Part shown: positions 42,522-51,869 of the stretch, one piece after another
Numbering within the stretch: position 1 is the stretch's first letter
Layout: each line of letters starts with the position of its first letter
DNA from: Intestinibacter sp964449895
GTDB taxonomy: Bacteria; Bacillota; Clostridia; Peptostreptococcales; Peptostreptococcaceae
NCBI GenBank assembly: GCA_964449895.1
Contig: CAYVBY010000001.1
Location: 62,001 to 126,000 of the forward strand
Length of the DNA: 64,000 nt
Reading direction: 5' to 3'
Made by a program: the position numbers and the translations under genes
The notes under the pieces: generated by a model
Databases searched by the model: none
Told to the model about the DNA's origin: nothing
Seen by the model: the letters and a program-made list of their open reading frames with translations, nothing else

Positions 42522-44738
42522 TTAGTTTTCATTTACATCTTCTTTTTCGTTGAAAATAATCATATTGATGCTAATTATTATAATTGGAATTAGTATATAA
42601 ATAGCTGCTGTGGCAGCTGCAACTATTCCAGAATCATTTACTAATAATGTAACAATACATCCAACAAAAGAAGCCATAAAGCCTTTAAATATAATTGGAT
42701 ATTTATCATTTATTTTCTTAAATTGTCCTGATGGTTTAAATATTAGAGCTCCTATTATAACAATACTTACTATTAATATGTTTACCCATACACTAGATCT
42801 TGCCAATTTCATATTCATTTCTATTTTTCTTCCAAATGTATTAAATATTGCACTTGGACCATCTTGAATTATTTGATTTGCGAAAACTGATAAATGAGAT
42901 TCAGTTCCCATAAAAATATCTAATGCTGCAAATAATATTACTACTAAAGCTGCAGATAATCCTACTAAAATAATCTTTTTGAAGTCTAATTTTACATCAA
43001 ATATTAATAAAATAAATAGAACATAGGCTATACATTCTGATATAGCTCCTCCAACATTAGCACCCATTAAAGGCATTGCACTTGTAGCAAGTATAACTAG
43101 AGATAATCCTACAGCTATCCATTTTGGTATTTTTTTGTAATGTAATAATACAGCTAAACTAAATATTGCACTCGCAATAGTAATACCTTCATATTCATTA
43201 CCTACACCATAATATCTTGCTCCATTTATAGCATCGTAACTCATTATACAATTTTTCATAAGAGGAGTTCCTATTATGCAGTCTATTATTATTAAACCTA
43301 TCATAAAAATAGCATAAAATCCCATTTGTTTTAAATCATCATTTTTGAATAATTTGCGACCTATTAAATAATATATCATCACAAATAAAAGTACACTAAA
43401 TAATATTCCTATTTGAGATTTAGATTGTAATATAGGTGCTGTTAAAAATGCTAGCGGCATTATTAGCCCTAATTTTATAAACTCTTTTAAAACTTTAAAT
43501 ATTTGATTTCTTCCAAATCCATTTATATTTTGTGGCATTTTTTCTCTAAATAGTAAAGCAATCATTGCAAGAATCCAAGATACAGAAACTACCCCTACAA
43601 AAGTATTTATAATTGTACCTCTTATACTATTTATAGAAACTATTCTTTCAAAAATACCCATTAGAGATTCTATATTATCTTCTTTTTGAACAGTTGCAAG
43701 AGATTTACCTATCATCAATTCATTTTTTAGGCCAAATTCATTTAAAATATCAACACCTATATCAATATTACTTACTATACCTTTATTTCTAGTTGTAGAT
43801 GATTCTAAAAATCCTTTACCATCTTTTGTGAATTTTATAACAGGAGATAATCTTCTTTTATTTAAGTAATCTAAATCATTTTGATATTCACTAACTATAT
43901 ATACAACATCATTTTCTTCTACCATATTGAAAACTTCTGTTAAATAGCTATCTACCCTTTTGTAAATTCTATTTTTCATAGAATTATAAGTTTTTTCATT
44001 TAAGCTTTTTCTATATTTGTCTAATCTGTATGTGTCCCCAAGCTCGATAAATAAAGCATCACTTTTTTGATAATATTGTTTAGTTTCTTCTGTTAATTTT
44101 TTGTAGTCAGTTGAAATTGCATAAGGCATAAAATTATCTTTAATATTTATGTTATCTACATTTCCCATTTCAACTCTACCATATTCATCCATACAAGTTA
44201 GGGCTAAATTTCTTATTTTTTTTGTCTTGCCATCTTCTTTTATATCACTATTTCCAAGTAACGCAATTTTTAAATTATTTTCTCTAAGTGTAGAACCAAG
44301 TGAGCCAAGAACTGCACCATAGCTTCCTTTATCAATATTTTGATTTATATTTTCATTTATAGTTAAACTATTGATTTGTAAAGGTTTTACACCTGTTATT
44401 GCTTTAAATTGATTTTGTTCATCTTTAGATAAAGATTTAAATTCAATATAGTTATAATCTAAAATATTTGCTCTAACACCTGAACCTATACTTACAAATG
44501 ATTTTTCATCTGTATTCACTCCATCACATCTAGTAGTCATCAAAGCTATATAACCACTATTTGATGTTTTTTCCTTAAGTATAGGTATCTCAAGTAAATT
44601 TTCTAAGCTACTTCTATTTAAACTAATATATACAACCTTTCCTTGCTTAGTAGTGTTTGTGTCAGCATATATACTAGAAATAGAAAAACTAAAAAATACC
44701 ATTAGTGATAATAAAAGAGAAAGTAATTTTTTCTTCAT
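42522..44738 (-). CDS. Large exported/integral membrane protein of unknown function (AlkP-like front, multi-helix back)
   Basis: The 738-aa protein has a signal peptide (about 1-25), an extracytoplasmic part of about 350 residues and roughly ten membrane helices from about 375 to 730. The front contains GYIALMTTRCDGVN, KSFVSIGSGVRA and ALFIELGDTYR, reminiscent of an alkaline-phosphatase-fold domain with uncertain metal ligands. The back contains conserved-looking loops ARYYGVGNEYEG, GANVGGAISE and VNDSGIVAAA. I do not know a function; a cell-envelope role is an inference. AGAGGT precedes ATG 44738, 28 bases after ireB. It is inserted between ireB and ruvX, which are adjacent in Bacillus. Confidence 0.8.
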   Translation of the reverse strand: MKKKLLSLLLSLMVFFSFSISSIYADTNTTKQGKVVYISLNRSSLENLLEIPILKEKTSNSGYIALMTTRCDGVNTDEKSFVSIGSGVRANILDYNYIEFKSLSKDEQNQFKAITGVKPLQINSLTINENINQNIDKGSYGAVLGSLGSTLRENNLKIALLGNSDIKEDGKTKKIRNLALTCMDEYGRVEMGNVDNINIKDNFMPYAISTDYKKLTEETKQYYQKSDALFIELGDTYRLDKYRKSLNEKTYNSMKNRIYKRVDSYLTEVFNMVEENDVVYIVSEYQNDLDYLNKRRLSPVIKFTKDGKGFLESSTTRNKGIVSNIDIGVDILNEFGLKNELMIGKSLATVQKEDNIESLMGIFERIVSINSIRGTIINTFVGVVSVSWILAMIALLFREKMPQNINGFGRNQIFKVLKEFIKLGLIMPLAFLTAPILQSKSQIGILFSVLLFVMIYYLIGRKLFKNDDLKQMGFYAIFMIGLIIIDCIIGTPLMKNCIMSYDAINGARYYGVGNEYEGITIASAIFSLAVLLHYKKIPKWIAVGLSLVILATSAMPLMGANVGGAISECIAYVLFILLIFDVKLDFKKIILVGLSAALVVILFAALDIFMGTESHLSVFANQIIQDGPSAIFNTFGRKIEMNMKLARSSVWVNILIVSIVIIGALIFKPSGQFKKINDKYPIIFKGFMASFVGCIVTLLVNDSGIVAAATAAIYILIPIIIISINMIIFNEKEDVNEN

Positions 44739-44765
44739 TAATTATACCTCTTTTTCCATTAGTTT

Positions 44766-45023
44766 TTATTTAGACAAGTAACTATTTAGTAATTCCTTTA
44801 ATAATTCATCTCTTTCATATTTTTTTATTATGCTTCTTGCATTTTTATTACTTGTTATATAACTTGAATCTCCAGAAAGTATATATCCTATTATTTGATC
44901 TATTGGATCATAACGCTTTTTCTCATCTAAAGCTTCATATACATATTCTAAAGTTTCTCTTATACTTAATTTTGATTCTGATATCCCTTCAAATTTCATT
45001 GTGTAATCTAAATTTTTATCCAT
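44766..45023 (-). CDS. ireB: IreB family regulatory phosphoprotein
   Basis: The 85-aa protein matches DUF965/IreB: LSIRETLEYVYEALDEKKRYDPIDQIIGYILSGD-type core and TSNKNARSIIKKYERDELL. In Enterococcus, IreB is phosphorylated by the Ser/Thr kinase IreK (PrkC-like) and affects cephalosporin resistance. The downstream position after alaS is the usual one. AAAGGGGG precedes the ATG. Confidence 0.92.
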   Translation of the reverse strand: MDKNLDYTMKFEGISESKLSIRETLEYVYEALDEKKRYDPIDQIIGYILSGDSSYITSNKNARSIIKKYERDELLKELLNSYLSK

Positions 45024-45062
45024 TTTAAAGCCCCCTTTAGTTAAAATACCAAAAGTTAATTA

Positions 45063-45144
45063 AAAAATCTTCATTAAAAAAATTTAAAGTTAATGTAGAC
45101 TTTTTTTAAATACATATAGGAAATTATATAACTATAATTTCCTA
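45063..45144 (-). repeat. Two-hairpin element, copy 2 (after alaS)
   Basis: Minus-strand reading: a first hairpin with arms 45144-45134 and 45127-45117 (TAGGAAATTAT and its complement), then a second with arms at 45107-45090 and 45078-45063 that carries the same TCT-A-CATTAA...TTAATG-A-AGA core and T-run as the rny-leader copy at 4835-4921. It probably terminates alaS transcription. The rest of the alaS-ireB spacer holds nothing else visible. Confidence 0.6.
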
Positions 45145-45173
45145 CTATATTTAAAAATTAGAACTTTTAGCAA

Positions 45174-47813
45174 TTATTTTATTTGACTTTTTATGACTTC
45201 ACTAGCATAGTTTAAAGCTTCATCTATTTTTGCAGCATCAGTAGCACCAGCTTGAGCCATATTTGGTCTTCCGCCACCTTTTCCTCCTGCAATTTTAGCT
45301 ATTTCTTTTACTATGTTACCACTATGAATTCCTCTGTCTATAGCATCTTTAGTTGCTGTAACTACAAAGTTTACTTTAGAATCACTTACATTAGATATAG
45401 CTACTACACCACTTTGTAATTTATCTCTTAAATTATCTGCCATTTCTTTTAATGAATTCATATCCATATCTTCAAATTTTGCAGTTAATAAGTTTATACC
45501 GTCTATTTCTACTTTAGAATCCATTAATTTATCAGCTGATTGTAAGCTCATTTTTGCCTTTACATCGTGTAATTCTTTTGCTAAAGATTTATTTTCATCT
45601 AATAAAGCATTTGCTCTATTTATTAAGTTATCTTCTTTAGTTTTTAAAGTTGAACAAATTTCATTTATTAAATTATCTCTAGAATTTAAATATTCATATA
45701 CACTTTTTCCTGTAATAGCTTCTATTCTTCTTACCCCAGATGCAACTCCACCTTCTGATAATATTTTAAATAGTCCAATTTGTGAAGTATTAGTTAAATG
45801 AGTACCACCACAAAGTTCTATTGAATAATCTCCCATAGAAACAACTCTTACTTCATCGCCATATTTTTCACCAAATAAAGCCATTGCTCCTTTGTTTTTA
45901 GCATCATTTATTCCCATAACTTCACAATTTATATCAAGAGATTGTAAAATGATTTCATTTACTTTTCTTTCGATAGTATCTAATTCTTCTTTAGATATTG
46001 CTTCAAAGTGAGTTATATCAAATCTAAGTCTATCTGGAGTTACAAGTGAACCTGCTTGGTTAACATGTTCTCCTAAAGTATCTTTTAATGCTTTATGAAG
46101 TATATGAGTAGCACTGTGATTTCTAGCAGATGCCATTCTTAAGTCTTTATTTACTAATGATTTTAATTCATCTTTAGTATTTATGCTACCTTTTTTCACA
46201 AAACCTATGTGTTTTATTGTATTATTTGCACCTTTTTTAGTATTTATAACTTCAAATACTACATTTTCATTTTCTAAAGTACCTTTATCTCCTACTTGTC
46301 CTCCTCCTTCTGGATAGAAAGAAGTTACATCAAGTATAACTGCTGCTTCATCACCTTCTGATATAGTATCAACTATTTTGTCATCTTTAACTAATGCAGT
46401 TACATGACCTGTTAAAGATAATTCTTTATACCCATCAAAAGTAGAAGCTATAGAAGAATCTAATGCAGAAAGTGGGTCTTCTTTCCAACTTTCACCTTCC
46501 ATATTTCCTCTTGCATTTCTAGCTCTTTCTCTCTGTTTATTCATCTCAGAGTTAAAACCGTCTTCATCTAATCCAAATCCTTCTTCTTCTAAAATTTCTT
46601 GAGTTAAATCCATTGGGAATCCATAAGTATCGTATAATTTAAATACTTTTTCTCCAGATAAAACTTTTTTATTGTTAGCTTTTAATTCTTCTATATATGA
46701 ATTTAAGATTTCGCTACCTTGATCGATAGTTTCATTGAATTTTTCTTCTTCTATTTTTATAACTTTTTTAATGTATCCTTCTTTTTCAACAAGTTCTGGA
46801 TAAGCCTCTCCACTAACTTCTTTAACTATATCAAATAAATTATATAAGTAGTCTTCTTTTATTCCTAATAATTTACCATGACGAGCTGCTCTTCTAAGTA
46901 ATCTTCTAAGAACATATCCACGTCCTTCATTTGAAGGAAGCACACCATCAGCTATCATAAAACTTGTAGCTCTTATATGGTCAGTTATTATTCTAATTGA
47001 TACATCTTGTTTATGGTCTTGACCGTATTTAACACCTGCAACTTTTTCTATTTCATTTATTATAGCTTTTATTGTATCTACTTCGAATATATTGTCAACG
47101 CCTTGCATTATACAACCCATTCTTTCAAGTCCCATACCTGTATCTATGTTTTTATGTTCAAGAGTTGGATAACTTCCATCTTCTTGTTTATCAAATTGAG
47201 TAAATACTAAGTTCCAGAATTCTAAATATCTATCACAGTCACATCCTGGTTTACAATCTGGACTTCCACAACCGTATTCTTCACCTCTATCATAATACAT
47301 TTCTGAACAAGGTCCACATGGTCCTAATCCTATTTCCCAGAAGTTATCTTCTTTTCCTAATCTTACTATTCTATCTTCTGGTATAGTTGTATGTTTAATC
47401 CATAAATCATGAGCTTCATTATCATCTAGGTAAATTGTTGCCCATACTTTTTCTTCTGGTATTTGTAAAGTTTTAGTTATAAATTCCCAAGCCCATTTAA
47501 TAGCATCTTCTTTGAAGTAATCACCAAATGAAAAGTTACCCATCATCTCGAAGAATGTACCATGTCTAGCAGTTTTACCTACATTTTCTATATCTCCAGT
47601 TCTTATACATTTTTGAACTGTACTCATTCTATTTTTAGGTGGAACTTCAACCCCTGAAAAATAATTTTTAAGTGGAGCCATTCCTGAATTTATTAATAAT
47701 AAACTTTTATCATTTTTAGGTATTAAAGATGAACTTTTACCTACATAATGGTTTTTTGATTCAAAAAAATCTAAAAAAGCTTTTCTTATTTCATTACAAC
47801 CCATCTTTTGCAT
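45174..47813 (-). CDS. alaS: Alanyl-tRNA synthetase
   Basis: AlaRS charges tRNA-Ala. The 879-aa protein has the class II core (MGCNEIRKAFLDFFESKNH start; RHGTFFEMMGNFSFGDYF), an editing domain with the metal motif HSATHILH (about residue 565) and CGGTH (about 665), and the C-terminal DHHA1-like region GGKGGGRPNMAQAG. AGGAGG precedes ATG. Expression is controlled by the T-box leader upstream. Confidence 0.98.
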   Translation of the reverse strand: MQKMGCNEIRKAFLDFFESKNHYVGKSSSLIPKNDKSLLLINSGMAPLKNYFSGVEVPPKNRMSTVQKCIRTGDIENVGKTARHGTFFEMMGNFSFGDYFKEDAIKWAWEFITKTLQIPEEKVWATIYLDDNEAHDLWIKHTTIPEDRIVRLGKEDNFWEIGLGPCGPCSEMYYDRGEEYGCGSPDCKPGCDCDRYLEFWNLVFTQFDKQEDGSYPTLEHKNIDTGMGLERMGCIMQGVDNIFEVDTIKAIINEIEKVAGVKYGQDHKQDVSIRIITDHIRATSFMIADGVLPSNEGRGYVLRRLLRRAARHGKLLGIKEDYLYNLFDIVKEVSGEAYPELVEKEGYIKKVIKIEEEKFNETIDQGSEILNSYIEELKANNKKVLSGEKVFKLYDTYGFPMDLTQEILEEEGFGLDEDGFNSEMNKQRERARNARGNMEGESWKEDPLSALDSSIASTFDGYKELSLTGHVTALVKDDKIVDTISEGDEAAVILDVTSFYPEGGGQVGDKGTLENENVVFEVINTKKGANNTIKHIGFVKKGSINTKDELKSLVNKDLRMASARNHSATHILHKALKDTLGEHVNQAGSLVTPDRLRFDITHFEAISKEELDTIERKVNEIILQSLDINCEVMGINDAKNKGAMALFGEKYGDEVRVVSMGDYSIELCGGTHLTNTSQIGLFKILSEGGVASGVRRIEAITGKSVYEYLNSRDNLINEICSTLKTKEDNLINRANALLDENKSLAKELHDVKAKMSLQSADKLMDSKVEIDGINLLTAKFEDMDMNSLKEMADNLRDKLQSGVVAISNVSDSKVNFVVTATKDAIDRGIHSGNIVKEIAKIAGGKGGGRPNMAQAGATDAAKIDEALNYASEVIKSQIK

Positions 47814-47880
47814 AATTTTACCTCCTAAATTTAAGAAATTTATATAAATTATTTTCTTTATTTATAATTAATAATTAAAT

Positions 47881-48120
47881 AAAAAACTCGCACCTATAAA
47901 TAAATTATAGGGGCGAGATTAATTCGCGGTACCACCCTAATTACCATATAAAATGGCATCTTCGGAAAACCTTAGCTATAACGTAACTACCGATAATCCA
48001 TACTAATTTCTGGATTGCTACTCCAAGACTGCTTCAAATATCCTGATCTTAAAAGCTCTCACCAATGCTTTCTCTCTGTAAAGTCATAAAATATTTTACT
48101 ACTTCTCTTCACTGTATTTA
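47881..48120 (-). promoter_or_regulatory. T-box riboswitch (alanine tRNA-sensing leader) of alaS
   Basis: The minus strand carries the T-box AGGGTGGTACCGCG at 47938-47925, followed by an intrinsic terminator with arms 47917-47905 and 47899-47887 and six T (47886-47881). Upstream, Stem I is readable with AGAGAGAAAGC and GGTGAGAGC, and GAAGCAGTC at about 48035-48027 offers GCA (Ala) as specifier codon at 48032-48030. Uncharged tRNA-Ala should stabilise the antiterminator and permit alaS transcription. The specifier assignment is my reading of the fold. Confidence 0.93.
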
Positions 48121-48139
48121 AATATTAATTACTAATAAT

Positions 48140-48168
48140 AATTTAAATTATAAATAGTATTTTGTCAA
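48140..48168 (-). promoter_or_regulatory. Candidate promoter of the alaS T-box leader
   Basis: TTGACA (48168-48163), 17 bases, TAAATT (48145-48140) on the minus strand put the start near 48133, at the 5' end of the T-box leader. The remaining bases to the mnmA stop at 48273 show no feature. Confidence 0.55.
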
Positions 48169-48272
48169 TAAATATTTTATTTTTGGATTATATGTAAGCT
48201 AAATCTAACAATAAAATGTCTATTCTAAAAAATATAAAGTATATTACCTTAAAGTACATATACAAAAATTTC

Positions 48273-49361
48273 TTAGAAGCTACTTTCTATTATTCCTCCA
48301 CCTACAACTTTATCTCCATCATACATTACTACAGACTGTCCTTTTGTTATCGCCCTTTGAGCCTCGTCAAATACTATTTTGATTTTGTCTTCACAAACTT
48401 TGTAAACTGTTGCATCTGCAGGTCTAGCAGAGTATCTAACTTTAGCTTGTACTCTTATAGGCTCTTTTATATCTTCTATTGAAATAAAATTAACATCTTT
48501 TGCGATAAGGTTATGTTTGAATAAATCTTGATTGTCACCTAGAACTACTGTATTATTTTTGGCATTTATATCTATTACAAACATAGGTTTACCAAAAGCA
48601 ATACCAAGTCCCTTACGTTGTCCTATAGTGTAATTAATTATTCCTTTATGTTTTCCTAATATATTACCATTAGTATCTACAAAATTACCTTCTTTTATTC
48701 TTTTATTTGAATGTCTTTTTACATAATTTGCATAATCATTGTCTTTTACGAAACATATTTCTTGACTATCTGGCTTATTATGAACTATAAGACCTAATTC
48801 TTTTGCCATTTCTCTTACTTTATCTTTTTCAAAGTCACCTATTGGAAGTAAAGTATGCTCAAGTTGATCTTGAGTCATATTATAAAGTGCGTAAGTTTGA
48901 TCTTTTTTATCTGTAACTGATTTTGTAAGTAAAAATCTTCCAGTTTCATCATCTTTTTCAATTCTAGCATAATGACCTGTAGCTACATAATCACACCCTA
49001 TTTGTTTTGCTTTTCTATATAAATCATCAAATTTTATATGCTTATTACAAGCTATACATGGATTTGGTGTTCTTCCATTTAAATACTCATCTATAAAATA
49101 ATCTATTACTTTTTCTTTAAATACTTCTTTGAAATTTAATACATAAAAAGGTATACCTATCTTTTGTGCGACACTTCTAGCATCTTCTACTGCTTCTAAA
49201 GAACAACAACCACCATCATTTTCTATCAAATCATATTCTTCATCATCTTGCCATAATTTCATAGTTACTCCTATTACATCATAGCCTTGTTCTTTTAATA
49301 AATAAGCAGCAACTGAGCTATCTACTCCTCCACTCATACCTATCATTACTTTTTTCTTCAT
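48273..49361 (-). CDS. mnmA: tRNA-specific 2-thiouridylase MnmA
   Basis: MnmA thiolates U34 in the tRNAs for Lys, Glu and Gln using IscS-derived sulfur and ATP. The 362-aa protein has the PP-loop MSGGVDSSVAAYLL (about 8-21), the first catalytic Cys in NPCIACN (about 102-108) and the second in QEICF (about 200). AGGTGATA precedes ATG. It lies directly downstream of the isc genes, so donor and user of sulfur are neighbours. Confidence 0.97.
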   Translation of the reverse strand: MKKKVMIGMSGGVDSSVAAYLLKEQGYDVIGVTMKLWQDDEEYDLIENDGGCCSLEAVEDARSVAQKIGIPFYVLNFKEVFKEKVIDYFIDEYLNGRTPNPCIACNKHIKFDDLYRKAKQIGCDYVATGHYARIEKDDETGRFLLTKSVTDKKDQTYALYNMTQDQLEHTLLPIGDFEKDKVREMAKELGLIVHNKPDSQEICFVKDNDYANYVKRHSNKRIKEGNFVDTNGNILGKHKGIINYTIGQRKGLGIAFGKPMFVIDINAKNNTVVLGDNQDLFKHNLIAKDVNFISIEDIKEPIRVQAKVRYSARPADATVYKVCEDKIKIVFDEAQRAITKGQSVVMYDGDKVVGGGIIESSF

Positions 49362-49475
49362 CTATATTATCACCTCGTTTTTATATTATATCTATTTTGA
49401 TATAATTTTAAAAGTATTAATTTAATCCAAATACTTAGAATTTAAATTTTTTATTCAAACTTTTATACAAATACG

Positions 49476-49507
49476 AAAAAATCTTTGAGAGAACTCAAAG
49501 ATTTTTT
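49476..49507 (-). terminator. Intrinsic terminator after iscU
   Basis: Perfect 14-bp arms 49476-49489 and 49494-49507 (AAAAAATCTTTGAG and complement) on the minus strand. Confidence 0.85.
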
Positions 49508-49528
49508 CATTTATTTAATTTATTAATA

Positions 49529-49972
49529 TTATTCGTCGTCTTCTTCTACATCATGGTCATGGTCTTCGTCAGGAACAAATCCTTCTAATTCTGGTATAAC
49601 TATATTATTTTTCTTAGCATAATCTACTAAAGCAGCTTTTATAGCTTGTTCTGCTAAAACTGAACAGTGCATTTTTACTGGTGGAAGTCCATCTAAAGCT
49701 TCTGCTACTGCTTTATTTGTTAAAGCTAAAGCATCATGTATACTTTTTCCTTTTATAAGTTCTGTAGCCATTGATGAACTAGCTATTGCAGATCCACATC
49801 CAAATGTTTGGAATTTAACATCTTTTACTATTTCATCTTCTATATCTAGATATATTTTCATTATATCTCCACATTTAGCATTTCCTACTTCTCCTACACC
49901 ACTAGCATCTTCTATTTCTCCTACATTTCTTGGATTTAAGAAATGGTCCATTACTTTATCACTATATTGCAT
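49529..49972 (-). CDS. iscU: Iron-sulfur cluster assembly scaffold protein
   Basis: IscU/NifU-N-type scaffold on which Fe-S clusters are built from IscS sulfur. The 147-aa protein has the three cluster cysteines in NAKCGD (about 32-37), FGCGSAI (about 58-64) and MHCSVLAE (about 103-110). The last 16 residues are an acidic His/Asp tail (PDEDHDHDVEEDDE) not part of the fold. AGGAGG precedes the ATG. It forms an operon with iscR and iscS. Confidence 0.95.
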   Translation of the reverse strand: MQYSDKVMDHFLNPRNVGEIEDASGVGEVGNAKCGDIMKIYLDIEDEIVKDVKFQTFGCGSAIASSSMATELIKGKSIHDALALTNKAVAEALDGLPPVKMHCSVLAEQAIKAALVDYAKKNNIVIPELEGFVPDEDHDHDVEEDDE

Positions 49973-50030
49973 AATCGTTCCTCCTAAGTTCTAACTCAAA
50001 TTGTTTATATTAAAATTTTAATTTTATATT

Positions 50031-51218
50031 TTATTTATGTTCTTTTAAATATGTTTGATATAGAGGAGATAAATCTCTAAGTCTAGCTATAACTTTTGGT
50101 AAATTTTCTAATATATAATCTATATCATCTTCAGTTGTAAAATCTCCAACTGTAAGTCTTAAAGATCCATGAGCAAGTTCATGTGGTAATCCTAAAGCCA
50201 TAAGTACATGTGATGGATCTAATGATCCTGATGTACAAGCTGAACCACTTGAAGCACCTATTCCTAATTGATCAAGAAGTAATAATATTCCTTCACCTTC
50301 TATAAATTCAAATGATATATTAGCATTTCCTGGTAATCTATCAGTTCTATGACCATTTATTTTAATATGTGGTATAGTTTCTACTATTCCATTTATTAAT
50401 TTTTCTCTAAGTCTTGTAAGTTCTGTTACATGGTGTTCCATATTAGCTTTAGCAAGCTCAGCAGCTTTTCCATATCCTACTATTGCAGGTATATTTTCAG
50501 TACCTGCTCTTTTTTTCTTTTCTTGAGCTCCACCATGTATGAAGTTGTGGATTTTTATACCTTTTTTCATGTATAAAGCTCCTATACCTTTAGGTCCATA
50601 TATTTTATGACTAGACATACTCATTAAATCTACATCTAAATCTTTTACATCTACTGGTATATTTCCACTTGCTTGAACTGCATCTGTATGCATTAATGCT
50701 CCATATTTATGAGCTATTTCAGTTATTTCTTTTATAGGTTGTATAGTTCCTACTTCGTTATTAGCATACATTATACTTACAAGTATAGTATTATCTGATA
50801 TAACTTGTTTTAATTGTTCTAAGTCTACCTTTCCATCTGCGTCTACATCTAGATAAGTCACTTCAAATCCGTGAACTTTTTCTAAATATTCACATGTATG
50901 AAGTATAGCGTGATGTTCTATTTTACTAGTAATTATATGATTTCCTTTATTTTTTCTTGAAAAAGCAACTCCTTGTAAAGCCCAGTTATCACTTTCAGTT
51001 CCACCATTAGTAAAAAATATCTCTCTTGGTTGTGCATTAATTAATGCAGCCACTTGTTCTCTTGCTTTATCTAAACCTTCTTTTGCTTCTCTACCAAATT
51101 GGTGAAAACTTGATGCATTTCCGAAATATGTTGTATAATATGGCATCATCTCGTCTAATACTTCTTTTTTAACTGGAGTAGTTGCTGAATAATCCATATA
51201 TAATCTTCTTTTTTCCAT
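50031..51218 (-). CDS. iscS: Cysteine desulfurase
   Basis: The PLP enzyme takes sulfur from cysteine for Fe-S clusters and tRNA thiolation. The 395-aa protein has YMDYSATTPV, the PLP lysine in SMSSHKIYGPKGIGALY (about 205) and the active Cys loop SSGSACTSGSLDPSHV (about 325-340). I start at ATG 51218, 9 bases after AGGGAG; the upstream ATG at 51227 abuts that site. The iscR stop overlaps the ribosome site. Confidence 0.96.
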   Translation of the reverse strand: MEKRRLYMDYSATTPVKKEVLDEMMPYYTTYFGNASSFHQFGREAKEGLDKAREQVAALINAQPREIFFTNGGTESDNWALQGVAFSRKNKGNHIITSKIEHHAILHTCEYLEKVHGFEVTYLDVDADGKVDLEQLKQVISDNTILVSIMYANNEVGTIQPIKEITEIAHKYGALMHTDAVQASGNIPVDVKDLDVDLMSMSSHKIYGPKGIGALYMKKGIKIHNFIHGGAQEKKKRAGTENIPAIVGYGKAAELAKANMEHHVTELTRLREKLINGIVETIPHIKINGHRTDRLPGNANISFEFIEGEGILLLLDQLGIGASSGSACTSGSLDPSHVLMALGLPHELAHGSLRLTVGDFTTEDDIDYILENLPKVIARLRDLSPLYQTYLKEHK

Positions 51219-51231
51219 AATAGTCATCTCC

Positions 51232-51705
51232 CTATTTTTTTATTTCATTACTCATCAAACAATAAATATCATTTTCCAATCTATTTATATTATTGGCCTC
51301 ATTATAATCACTTACCATATCACAAAGTGTAATAGACTTCATAACATCTTCAATGGCATCTCTTATCTTTGCCCATACAAGCTTTGTTACACATCCTCCT
51401 GAATTTTCACATGAATCCTCATCTATTAAACAGTCAGATATAGATACAGGTCCTTCAAGAACTATTAACACATCATAAACTGTAATTTCGCTTGCTTTTT
51501 TAGATAATAAATAGCCCCCTTGAGCTCCTCTTACACTTTTTATTAATTTGGCCTTCTTTAATTTTGAAAAAATTTGTTCTAAATATTGTTCTGGTATATT
51601 TTGTTTACTTGCAATCGTTTTTATAGATATTGGACCTTTACTATGGCTAAGTGATAATTCAAACATTGCCTTCAGCCCATATCTACCTTTTGTCGATAAC
51701 TTCAT
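51232..51705 (-). CDS. iscR: Rrf2 family regulator IscR
   Basis: The 157-aa protein has the Rrf2 winged helix (KLSTKGRYGLKAMFELS, QNIPEQYLEQIFSKLKKAKLIKSVRGAQGGYLL) and three cysteines spaced C-x6-C-x5-C (CLIDEDSC then GGC) for an Fe-S cluster. It should sense cluster status and control the isc operon that it heads. Dyad sequences in its promoter support autoregulation. AGGTGAT precedes the ATG. Confidence 0.94.
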   Translation of the reverse strand: MKLSTKGRYGLKAMFELSLSHSKGPISIKTIASKQNIPEQYLEQIFSKLKKAKLIKSVRGAQGGYLLSKKASEITVYDVLIVLEGPVSISDCLIDEDSCENSGGCVTKLVWAKIRDAIEDVMKSITLCDMVSDYNEANNINRLENDIYCLMSNEIKK

Positions 51706-51722
51706 TTTATCACCTTTTTATT

Positions 51723-51815
51723 CCTACCTTTTTAGTAGGATTTATCTTTATGCTATAATTGTAGTATACCCTAGTATTTTTGTCAACATTAATTTATACT
51801 ATTTTAGTCGGAATT
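51723..51815 (-). promoter_or_regulatory. isc operon promoter with Rrf2-type dyads
   Basis: TTGACA (51786-51781), 17 bases, TACAAT (51763-51758) on the minus strand make a near-consensus promoter. Small dyads surround it: ACTAAAATAGT upstream of -35, TACTAGGGTATA inside the spacer, and CCTAC/GTAGG arms at 51723-51739 downstream. They are plausible IscR operators, by inference. Confidence 0.7.
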
Positions 51816-51869
51816 AAACCAACCAATAAACCCCTTGAAAATTCTACTTTTTCCAGTATATTTATATAT

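Noticed and set aside
47881..48120. alaS leader as a novel structured RNA
   Set aside because: The exact T-box AGGGTGGTACCGCG, the terminator and an Ala specifier identify it as a known T-box riboswitch.
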